From a virus, in IMG/VR virus record IMGVR_UViG_3300006921_000200, positions 1 to 21,354 of that record: a stretch of 21,354 bases of DNA; one strand, written 5' to 3'. Shown here in pieces: positions 1-5,475 of the stretch. The translations under genes were made by a program, and so were the position numbers. The notes under the pieces are model-generated. The model had not been told where the DNA came from. It was given only the letters and a program-made list of their open reading frames with translations, and did not search any database. Within the stretch, counting starts at the first letter, position 1. Each line of letters starts with the position of its first letter.

Positions 1-112
1 GACAGCACTTCAAGTTTTATCAGTCCCATTAACGCGCGCTCGTGCTCAAGTTCTTATCTCTGCGGTTGTGCACTCCTTACGGAGAGGCAGAATAGATAGT
101 GATCTATAAAAA

Positions 113-206
113 AAATAAAAGGGTAGGGAACTGAGTACATTGTTACAAGGACAACAAACACGAAGCCTTGATATTTCCAGTACTGCTTAGATATACCCTT
201 TTATTT
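113..206 (-). terminator. Long-stem terminator or small structured RNA after the 213-713 gene
   Basis: A 13-bp perfect inverted repeat pairs 113-125 with 194-206, separated by 68 nt, starting 7 nt after the stop codon of the leftward gene. On the minus strand the second arm runs into a T-rich tract (positions 117-108), as in an intrinsic terminator. The loop can fold further: CAAGG and CCTTG arms flank a 15-nt loop. The 68-nt insert is large for a simple terminator, so a small RNA ending here is also possible. Positions 1-112 hold no feature I can support. Confidence 0.5.
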
Positions 207-212
207 ATCTTG

Positions 213-713
213 TTAATATATTGCAAAGCCTCCAGAGGCTTCACAAAATGTTGCAAATTCTAATGCATTAGCTACACTAAAAGGATAACCATTTCTCCAG
301 TCATCCTTAGGTAGATCTGCTTGTTGTTGGTTGTATACTGAGCAATATTTATCAAGATCTCCTGATTTATTAGCATCTCGTATACGTTTAGCTATTCTTT
401 TAGCTTTAGCTTTGGATATAAAGTGACCATCATTAAATGTACCTGAAGACATATCTTTTTCTTTAAGAATATCATTACAGAGTTCACAAGTATACATCCA
501 TAGTGGTCTCCACCACCATATATTGTTTCTGAAATAAGTACCAGGCGATAATTGATCTATCGCTTGTTCATGAGCCCATATCTTATCATGTTTTTCAGAA
601 GTATCTAAATCTTTATCATTAGTAATCTTATCTATTTTCTTTTGAATACTATTGATTTCTTTAATATTTACTCGAGGCACTATAGGTGCCTTTCCATATA
701 AATCGAATCCCAT
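213..713 (-). CDS. Conserved phage protein of unknown function (FRNN-WWWRPLW type)
   Basis: This 166-residue protein starts with MGFDLYG. It carries a tryptophan-rich motif FRNNIWWWRPLW at residues 62-72, a NDGHxIS motif near 94-100, a lysine-rich helix at 101-115, and ends in FCEASGGFAIY. From memory, small proteins that begin MGFD-YG, share the FRNN-WWWRPLW core and end in FCE-SGGF are common in phages and prophages, and no function is known to me. The usual copies often have a CxxC zinc-knuckle insert before the C-terminal YPFS segment. It is absent here, where only C76 and C79 (CELC) occur. The start ATG at 713 lies 33 nt after the tmRNA 3' end, so the gene may be read through from the tmRNA transcript. 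A terminator-like structure follows the stop. Identity as a real gene is secure; function is unassigned. Confidence 0.85.
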   Translation of the reverse strand: MGFDLYGKAPIVPRVNIKEINSIQKKIDKITNDKDLDTSEKHDKIWAHEQAIDQLSPGTYFRNNIWWWRPLWMYTCELCNDILKEKDMSSGTFNDGHFISKAKAKRIAKRIRDANKSGDLDKYCSVYNQQQADLPKDDWRNGYPFSVANALEFATFCEASGGFAIY

Positions 714-746
714 ATAATTTGTTTTAATTTGGTTAATAATTAAGTG

Positions 747-1158
747 TGGAGATGGGGGGAGTCGAACCCCCGTCCAGCATTGGTTGTTAAAGTACAGATA
801 TACAAGCTTTTAAGTAATTAGTTTTAATTTAATACCCATCGCGTGGGTGCCCTTATGCATTACTCACGCACTTCAGGCTGCGGGATGTCCCCTAGAAGGC
901 ACCACTTCATTAGGTTCCGTAGGCTATTAACCCGTAGAGAGTTGTATTAAGTGACAACTATAACATCATATATAACACCTTTGAAATAACTACCTAGGCA
1001 GCTACAGCAAGTTCTACACTTTGTAGTGGTAGAGCACTAGAGTGAGACTCAGCTCCTATCGGAGTGAGCTTCACCACAGAATAACTATTTTCGCCAGTTA
1101 AAAAGCATCGTGCTTGCCGTACAATCGTCTACAATGTGTCAAAATCCAGGTCATCCCC
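747..1158 (-). ncRNA. ssrA: Transfer-messenger RNA (tmRNA), phage-encoded, with long tag
   Basis: tmRNA rescues ribosomes stalled on mRNAs lacking a stop codon and adds a degradation tag. On the minus strand the 5' end GGGGATGACCTGGATTTTGA (1158-1139) matches the conserved tmRNA start (GGGGNTGATTCTGGATTCGA). The 3' end has a T-arm of GGGGG, loop TTCGACT, CCCCC, followed by CATCTCC and discriminator A at 747. The 3' CATCTCC pairs with the 5' GGGGATG as the 7-bp acceptor stem with one G-U. CATTG (1137-1133) and CAATG near 782-778 can form the base of helix P2. The resume region ACTGGCGAAAATAG matches the Bacteroidota tmRNA context. CCA is not encoded (CAC follows), as is common for tRNAs in this phylum. 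The length of about 412 nt is at the long end for one-piece tmRNA. The 5' end overlaps the preceding coding sequence by 30 nt. Confidence 0.95.
994..1095 (-). other. tmRNA tag reading frame, 33 residues
   Basis: Reading from the conserved resume triplet GGC (1095-1093) gives GENSYSVVKL..., which ends ...VELAVAA before TAG (996-994), 33 residues in all. The start resembles the usual Bacteroidota tag (GENNYALAA type, stated from memory). The end AVAA is a typical ClpXP/ClpAP-type hydrophobic degron, as in alphaproteobacterial tags. The extra segment can itself fold: GTGGT and ACCAC arms enclose a CTCC-GATA-GGAG hairpin. The resume position is inferred from context, not measured. Confidence 0.8.
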
Positions 1159-1512
1159 TTTGTTCTTCTGATCGCTATGTAAATAAACCATACCATCATC
1201 AAATCCATTTATAAAATCTTGGATTGTACCGTACATATGTTCTGCAGTCTTCTGACCACAGCCATCCAGTTCCTTAAAGCTTGGAACTGTCATAAAGATT
1301 AAATGATTGTAGTTTAGTATCTCATACTCATCTAGTATTGATTTACCTCTACTGTTTAATCTATTATAGATCTCTAATCTATATTTTTCCTTCATTTTGG
1401 CAAGATGCTCTTCATCATTCTTGAGCTTTTCTTTCTCGCACGGTTCTTCATAACCAGGTCCTTTTTCACCTTTTACAAAGCATTTCCAAAGATTTTTAAA
1501 TAGTTTGATCAT
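1129..1512 (-). CDS. Small protein with helix-hairpin-helix-like motif; 3' end overlaps tmRNA
   Basis: This 127-residue hydrophilic protein has a stretch around residues 57-100 with LDGCGQKTAEHM at 82-93. This resembles the helix-hairpin-helix (G-x-G-x-K-T-A) seen in DNA-repair proteins and in the RNA polymerase alpha C-terminal domain, which suggests nucleic-acid binding. The assignment is by eye only. The start ATG overlaps the stop of the upstream gene (ATGA at 1512-1509), so translation is probably coupled. The last nine codons plus TAG (1158-1129) are also the first 30 nt of the tmRNA. Cleavage at the tmRNA 5' end would therefore remove the stop codon from this message. The C-terminal peptide GDDLDFDTL is dictated by the conserved tmRNA 5' sequence, so its acidic character may be incidental. 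Confidence 0.75.
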   Translation of the reverse strand: MIKLFKNLWKCFVKGEKGPGYEEPCEKEKLKNDEEHLAKMKEKYRLEIYNRLNSRGKSILDEYEILNYNHLIFMTVPSFKELDGCGQKTAEHMYGTIQDFINGFDDGMVYLHSDQKNKGDDLDFDTL

Positions 1513-1907
1513 AATTTAGTTTTTAATTTGTTAATAATTGAGTCCATTACAGCTAAGAAATCTCTATTACTGAGCATTTCTAGCTTAATATCATGTACAA
1601 TAGGATCTAAATTCTCCTCTTCTTTTGATGCTTTCCCATCTGCTATTTCTTTTAGCATTTTCATCATTTGTTCAGGTGAATCAGAGTCCATTATATCATT
1701 GATTTGTTGTTTAGCACATACTTCCTGATCGTTTTCACGCTCTATATATATGTGTAGTTTACAGTATACTTTAGCATCAGGATAGTTTAACGCATCTGTT
1801 GCAGCATCTGTCATTTGTTTAACATAGCCTCTTAAGGCTATCTTATCATCCAGTTTATTAAGTTCATCTAATAACTGGTCATGTTTCTTATCTAAATCTG
1901 TGGCCAT
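1509..1907 (-). CDS. Hypothetical acidic phage protein
   Basis: This 132-residue protein has no family I recognise. It is highly charged, mostly helical in appearance, and begins with a heptad-like segment (MATDLDKKHDQLLDELNKL, residues 1-19). A possible short strand region, AKVYCKLHIYIER, sits near residues 45-57, and a methionine-rich stretch (MMKMLKEI) near 80-87. It has no signal peptide or membrane segment. Its stop overlaps the start of the next leftward gene by four bases (ATGA), which supports both starts and coupled expression. A 55-nt AT-rich spacer separates it from the gene upstream. Confidence 0.75.
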   Translation of the reverse strand: MATDLDKKHDQLLDELNKLDDKIALRGYVKQMTDAATDALNYPDAKVYCKLHIYIERENDQEVCAKQQINDIMDSDSPEQMMKMLKEIADGKASKEEENLDPIVHDIKLEMLSNRDFLAVMDSIINKLKTKL

Positions 1908-1962
1908 AAGTTATTGTTTTATAAGATTATTATTAAAATATAAGATATATAGTGATAAAATC

Positions 1963-2367
1963 CTAAAACTCATCGCCTTTTGAATCATCAATTATCTTTC
2001 TTAGACTCTCCTCACTGATAAAGTCTTGTGGTTTGATGGGCTGTCCATCTTTTGCTTTTAAATTAATGGCCATGTCAAGCACATCATTTCTCATTCTCTC
2101 CAGTCCTTCTTTATGTTTGGACTCTGCGACTCCCATTCCGCATACAAACATAAGACATATTAGTTCTGGTAAAGTGTTGATCTCTACATTATCGAGAACA
2201 TGTTCAACTATTTTGGTTAGTATCATGTTATCCATCTGTGGGCTGATCGAAGCCATAGTTTTACTGAACTTGTCTATTAATTCTTCATTAACACCAAAAC
2301 AATCTTGTAGCGTATTCTTTTCGTGATTAAGTATTAATTTCTTAAGCTCTTCGTTTAAGTTATTCAT
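1963..2367 (-). CDS. Hypothetical phage protein
   Basis: This 134-residue protein is mostly alpha-helical by composition, beginning MNNLNEELKKLILNHEKN. A hydrophobic segment (ELICLMFVCGMGVAE, around residues 63-77) is too short and too interrupted by charge nearby to be a clear membrane helix. No domain is recognised. The start ATG at 2367 follows an AT-rich tract with ACACTTTG (2391-2384), a weak match to the host -7 element. It is the first protein gene after the long structured non-coding stretch at 2400-3420, and a terminator-like hairpin at 2416-2454 separates the two, so it may begin its own transcript with the two genes that follow. Confidence 0.75.
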   Translation of the reverse strand: MNNLNEELKKLILNHEKNTLQDCFGVNEELIDKFSKTMASISPQMDNMILTKIVEHVLDNVEINTLPELICLMFVCGMGVAESKHKEGLERMRNDVLDMAINLKAKDGQPIKPQDFISEESLRKIIDDSKGDEF

Positions 2368-2399
2368 GTTATTACATTGATTACAAAGTGTTAATAAAA

Positions 2400-3420
2400 A
2401 AAAGAGAAATCAAGCTAATAACTAAATCCCTGGTTAACAAGGAAATAGTTATTAAAATGATTTAAAATATAAAACAAAAACTACGGGTACAATATCGTAA
2501 TTTGACAAGTATCTGTTCAATCTAAATTATAGTTCATCTGTTATCAGAATCATATACAGTGCAGAATAGTCCTTTGGCCCTTTGGGTATCGATAAGACCT
2601 TGAGTTTTCGTTTCCAACATTTAGTTTCATTTGCGTAATGGGGTTAGCAAATTACTTACATTCTACGCCACGTGAAGGCAGTTGTTTGTCTGTAGAACTT
2701 GCATAAGCTGAGATTATACTTATGACACACATCTTTAGTTGTTTAGTTCCCGTTAAGGTTTACAACATATCCACTATCGTCTCCGATAGTAATGTGCAGT
2801 GACGGTTAGTTAGACTAACCACTTCTAATGTTACCACTTACTCACGATCTACTCAAACGTAATATAAAGCCGCTAAACTCTATACCAGTCTTTCAATCGC
2901 AAACAGAATCATCTTGAGGAATCATCCACTCTCCTTCTAGAGGAGATTTAGTCACCTTTCAGTGATAACAGGCCAACACTTGTTCTTTTGATTAATATTA
3001 TGGAATTAACCATTTTTTTGCATCTACTGTCCAGGATGTGGTTGGTCCACAATTGCTTTATCACCTTTTGAGTGACAAAATACAATACATCCCAGGTATA
3101 ACTTTCCATCGTTATGATATTTCGTGACAATCCTATTCCCTAGGACCACCAGTTATACTGATTTATACATCTAATTAGATTGGAGTCTAACTCGATATTA
3201 AATCTACAGTTTATCTTATTGTTGTTACCAACTCACATCCCATCAAGAAGGATGCACACATACACTCAGACGATAGTCCTCTGTTGCCGTGTGATATACT
3301 GCTTGTTTGGATTGACTCTCCGAAGAGAGCAACAATTACTGTTCATGCGTTGCAGTAATCATCTTTAGGCATATTGCTATGCTTATCAGGCCAAACCCTA
3401 TTTTAAAGTTTGTAATGAAG
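2400..3420 (-). ncRNA. Candidate large structured non-coding RNA, about 1 kb
   Basis: No protein gene is credible here. The frames present are short, lie in all six phases, and the longest (60 codons, 2948-3130 minus) runs through hairpins. Perfect or near-perfect stems are dense. Read on the minus strand, several are closed by stable tetraloops: GCATA-GCAA-TATGC (3382-3369), CTCTC-TTCG-GAGAG (3329-3316), TCACT-GAAA-GGTGA (2965-2952) and ACTATCG-GAGA-CGATAGT (2790-2773). Other stems are ATTACTG/CAGTAAT (3359-3335), TCCTA/TAGGA (3145-3131), TGTGG/CCACA (3051-3037), TCTCCT/AGGAGA (2946-2930), GGTTAGT/ACTAACC (2820-2804) and CATAAG/CTTATG (2724-2702). GNRA and C(UUCG)G loops appear only on this strand; their complements are not special, which fixes the direction. 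Upstream, a terminator (3471-3498) isolates it from the SSB-like gene. Size, phage context and a nearby tmRNA recall GOLLD and ROOL RNAs, but no class is assigned. Exact ends are unknown. Confidence 0.6.
2416..2454 (-). terminator. Hairpin with distal T-tract ending the 2400-3420 transcript
   Basis: TAATAACTA (2416-2424) and TAGTTATTA (2446-2454) form a perfect 9-bp stem, with a short inner CCT/AGG pairing. On the minus strand the stem is followed, about 14 nt later, by a run of eight T (2405-2398). It separates the structured region to its right from the gene starting at 2367. The T-tract is not directly adjacent, so termination strength is uncertain. It could simply be the 3' domain of the RNA. 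Confidence 0.45.
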
Positions 3421-3470
3421 AATAAAAAGAAAAATAATAATTATTAATCCATTACATATGAGAAAAGGAA

Positions 3471-3498
3471 GAAAGACAGGACTGGATCACTGTCTTTC
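3471..3498 (-). terminator. Intrinsic terminator after the SSB-like gene
   Basis: GAAAGACAG (3471-3479) and CTGTCTTTC (3490-3498) form a perfect 9-bp stem with a 10-nt loop, 27 nt beyond the stop codon of the leftward gene. On the minus strand the stem is followed by a pyrimidine-rich run (TTCCTTTTCTC). It marks the end of the leftward operon that includes the gene at 3525-4058. Confidence 0.7.
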
Positions 3499-3524
3499 AA
3501 CCTATAAATTACCTAGTTTCCATC

Positions 3525-4058
3525 TTAAAATGGTGCGTTAGGTGCCGCTTCAGTTGTAGCTGCTTCTGATGTTTCAGTCTCAGTCTCAAAGTCACTAGGC
3601 TCTTCAAATGCTGCTTCACCTGCAATAACACCATCAGATGTCATTAGTTGGTGTCCCTGTGATTTGAATACAGAAGTGATAGTCTCTCCCTTAAGAACAA
3701 CAGAAGTATAAGACATAACTTCACGACCGTCAACTGTATAAGGAACAACAGATTTAGTAACGATGTCGCCAGGTATATTCTTACCAACGAATTGTTTGAT
3801 TAAAGAAGGATTACCAGCTTTCCATACTGGATTGTCTTCAGAGTCAGTAGTTTGAGCTATAACTCTAGTTCTTTCAGCCCCAAATGGGTTAGAAGGATCT
3901 CTAAATACTGCGATGTAATATTTTCTACCGTCAGATGTTAGATTTAGTTTACCGTTAACGCCATCTTTGTCGTCAACTAATTGTGCATCAGCTTTTGCTG
4001 ATAATCTTACAGTAACTAGTTGTAAGGCTGCGTCAGGATTGATTGTGTTCATGTCCAT
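3525..4058 (-). CDS. SSB-like single-stranded DNA-binding protein (OB-fold type), candidate
   Basis: This 177-residue protein has a beta-rich core (residues about 10-130) followed by a disordered acidic tail rich in E, T and A that ends in APF. An acidic tail ending in Pro-Phe is the hallmark of bacterial and phage SSBs, whose tip recruits replication and repair partners. The core has YYIAVFRD (47-54) and ERTRVIAQ (61-68). The same pattern, YALFRFR then QRTKAVFA, appears in the gene at 5476-5841, so the two are probably paralogues. The assignment rests on tail plus composition, not on a profile match. Start: ATG at 4058; a second ATG two codons later is possible. It follows the interrupted gene after 2 nt and is ended by the hairpin at 3471-3498. 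Confidence 0.6.
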   Translation of the reverse strand: MDMNTINPDAALQLVTVRLSAKADAQLVDDKDGVNGKLNLTSDGRKYYIAVFRDPSNPFGAERTRVIAQTTDSEDNPVWKAGNPSLIKQFVGKNIPGDIVTKSVVPYTVDGREVMSYTSVVLKGETITSVFKSQGHQLMTSDGVIAGEAAFEEPSDFETETETSEAATTEAAPNAPF

Positions 4059-4060
4059 AA

Positions 4061-4342
4061 TTAATAATTTAAATTGGTTTTGTTATACATTAAGTTATAC
4101 TCTAAAAAGAGAGACAGTTTGAGTTCAAGTGCGACTACATCTAAAACAAGTATTAGAAAAGATGCCATCCACTTATGTCTAGGAACAGTTTGGCTTTTAT
4201 TAAATGGTGTGCTCCATTCCTTTTGATATGGTTATACTTTTACATATTCATACTTATTTGTCTTACAACATAGACCACGAAGACGGTAATCAATACCATT
4301 GAAGGAATATGTTGGACCAAGATACTGTCTAGATGAAATCAT
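4061..4342 (-). pseudogene. Small gene interrupted by an in-frame TAA, or a 36-residue protein
   Basis: The ATG at 4342 overlaps the stop of the preceding gene as ATGA, as with the other coupled pairs in this chain. The frame encodes MISSRQYLGPTYSFNGIDYR..., a 36-residue product, up to TAA at 4234-4232. The same frame then continues for 56 further codons (PYQKEWSTPFNKSQTVPRHK..., then a hydrophobic beta-like end) to a second TAA at 4063-4061, two bases before the next gene. The composition on both sides looks like one small phage protein of about 93 residues. Either a nonsense mutation has broken it, the stop is read through, or only the first 36 codons count. TAA is a true stop elsewhere (for example after the APF tail of the SSB-like gene), so a general code change is unlikely. 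Confidence 0.4.
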
Positions 4343-4572
4343 CTACAGGTGTATCTGTTATCATACCATATAGATGTAAACAACAGTAATAATATCGTTG
4401 TTATAATCGATGTAAGTATCAGTCCATCGGATCTTAACGAGTCTACAAAAGACAAGTCAGTAAGTATCCAACAGAATAATGTATACATTATGTGTATGAA
4501 TAAGTATGTAAGTGACAAAGATGCCACTAGTTGAAAAATTTTCTTTACGATGTGATTAGTATAAGTTATCAT
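4339..4572 (-). CDS. Small membrane protein, two predicted transmembrane helices
   Basis: This 77-residue protein has two hydrophobic segments, around residues 12-36 (IFQLVASLSLTYLFIHIMY...) and 50-68 (GLILTSIITTILLLLFTSI), joined by a short polar loop with D and R, and ending in basic residues. This suggests a small inner-membrane protein. Function is unknown; phage examples include holin-like and superinfection-exclusion proteins, and nothing here favours one. It is tightly embedded in an overlap chain: its ATG overlaps the upstream stop (4572-4569) and its stop overlaps the next ATG (4342-4339). No lysis gene is adjacent, so a holin call would be unsupported. Confidence 0.6.
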   Translation of the reverse strand: MITYTNHIVKKIFQLVASLSLTYLFIHIMYTLFCWILTDLSFVDSLRSDGLILTSIITTILLLLFTSIWYDNRYTCR

Positions 4573-4781
4573 AACTCATTCTTATCTTTAAATCGTAAAC
4601 CGCACTCAATACTTACAAAAGGGAGAAGTATGATGAGTCGTCTCGTGTTGGAGAAGAAATCTAACCCACATCCTAGTCCAATAAATGGCACAAGATCCAG
4701 ATTGAAGATATATCTCCCATTTAATTTGACTAAATTCATTGGTCTAATTATTTGGTTAAACAATAGGTTAAAACAAAACAC
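4569..4781 (-). CDS. Small hypothetical phage protein with GTG start
   Basis: This frame of 70 codons opens with GTG at 4781, and its stop overlaps the next gene's ATG by four bases, which argues it is translated. The sequence has alternating hydrophobic, beta-like segments (RYIFNLDLVPFIGLGCGLDF, then RRLIILLPFVSIECGLRF), a pattern I associate with short phage proteins of unknown function. The start is uncertain: an in-frame ATG lies at residue 15, and upstream the frame is closed by TAG four codons before residue 1's alternatives. The stretch 4782-4939 holds no feature beyond a 20-codon frame that I do not support. Confidence 0.5.
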   Translation of the reverse strand: MFCFNLLFNQIIRPMNLVKLNGRYIFNLDLVPFIGLGCGLDFFSNTRRLIILLPFVSIECGLRFKDKNEL

Positions 4782-4939
4782 TGGTCTCTTCGTATCCTAT
4801 GTTTCAAGGAGATTGTTTTAATACTCAGTTAGACCATGTGTTTGGTAGGTTATCACATCAGATATTATTTTCGTTGTCATCTAAGTCAATAGTGAGTAGG
4901 AATATAATTCTATCCGTTTAGTGATAGGTGGTACATCTA

Positions 4940-5194
4940 TTAGAACTTCTCGTCTACTGGTTGAGTTTGTGCATCAACAGTTTCAAGAATGTTACAGATA
5001 GATTTTGTTTCTTCTGTCATTGCTCGTCTGTCATCATATGACATTTCATCGTGTTTAATAGTATCTTCTAGAGCACTTACTAAAGTCCTAGCTAGTCTAC
5101 TAAGTTTATAACACTTACTATCCAATGACTTGATAGATTTATCTCTCTTTTTAAGTGCAGAGATCGCACTATTAATATCTAATTCCATTATCAA
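4940..5194 (-). CDS. Small helical phage protein, unknown function
   Basis: This 84-residue, charged, helical protein has two likely helices: residues 8-45 (ISALKKRDKSIKSLDSKCYK... with heptad-like hydrophobics) and 50-75. A short disordered tail ends in DEKF. No family is recognised. The frame opens with ATG at 5194, with a second ATG two codons in (MIM) that could be the true start. No host-type promoter is visible directly upstream. It lies between two intergenic gaps and so may have its own leader. Confidence 0.7.
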   Translation of the reverse strand: MIMELDINSAISALKKRDKSIKSLDSKCYKLSRLARTLVSALEDTIKHDEMSYDDRRAMTEETKSICNILETVDAQTQPVDEKF

Positions 5195-5475
5195 AAGGTT
5201 TTAGGTTTTTCCATTAGAGCTATATTATAGTAATGGAGTCTATAATGTCGTTGTCCCATTGAGGGTAGATATGAGGGTTGAGAACATTAGGTAACGCTCT
5301 CGAACACTCAAACGACATAAAAGAGTGACAAACTCTCTTAGGCCAAGATTTAGTGAGGTTGTTTGATACGTGAGCCAGGTAAAACAGTAGCAATATCTGT
5401 AGTTATTGGGCCAAAGTAGTTGTTGAAGCCTGGGTGGAGCAGAACAACAAGGCGTTAGCCTTGCTGTCCATTGTC
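5195..5475 (-). other. 281-nt gap with possible broken coding remnant
   Basis: There is no intact gene of useful length. On the minus strand one frame gives a protein-like stretch (HPGFNNYFGPITTDIATVLP...) ending at TAA 5352-5350. A second frame, offset by one base, continues with SWPKRVCHSFMSFECSRALP... down to TAG at 5222-5220. Together they could be one small gene broken by a frameshift, but neither half has a clear start. A hairpin-terminator sits at 5448-5463, and AGAGT/ACTCT arms lie near 5321-5336. I cannot decide between a decayed gene and an untranslated leader for the 84-residue protein. Confidence 0.3.
5448..5463 (-). terminator. Hairpin terminator after the 5476-5841 gene
   Basis: CAAGGC (5448-5453) and GCCTTG (5458-5463) form a 6-bp GC-rich stem with a 4-nt loop, 12 nt past the stop of the leftward gene. 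On the minus strand the stem is followed by TTGTTCT. It is a plausible intrinsic terminator, perhaps a partial one, because further leftward genes lie downstream. Confidence 0.5.

Noticed and set aside
1-29. Leftward ATG at 29 opening a frame that runs off the left edge
   Set aside because: Only nine codons are visible; no support.
2384-2391. Minus-strand ACACTTTG before the gene at 2367 as a promoter
   Set aside because: It lacks the leading TA of TAnnTTTG and any -33 TTG; too weak to list.
2855-2862. Minus-strand TACGTTTG as a promoter inside the structured region
   Set aside because: It matches the -7 consensus, but with no -33 TTG at the right spacing and no gene at a suitable distance; probably chance.
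2948-3130. 60-codon minus-strand frame in the structured region
   Set aside because: It runs through several hairpins (TCACT...GGTGA twice, TGTGG/CCACA), has no coupling to neighbours, and equally open frames exist in other phases nearby.
2460-3350. Several 20-45 codon minus-strand frames with protein-like composition, some continuing past in-frame stops
   Set aside because: Such stretches occurred in more than one phase at the same place, and on the other strand too, so they are expected by chance at this base composition. The RNA-structure explanation fits better.
3180-3368. 62-codon plus-strand frame
   Set aside because: It is opposite to all transcription in this block, covers the GNRA/UUCG hairpin cluster, and has a low-complexity hydrophobic composition with no recognisable family.
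4349-4821. Plus-strand frames at 4349-4534 and 4531-4821
   Set aside because: They are antisense to the coupled leftward gene chain, with composition typical of shadow frames.
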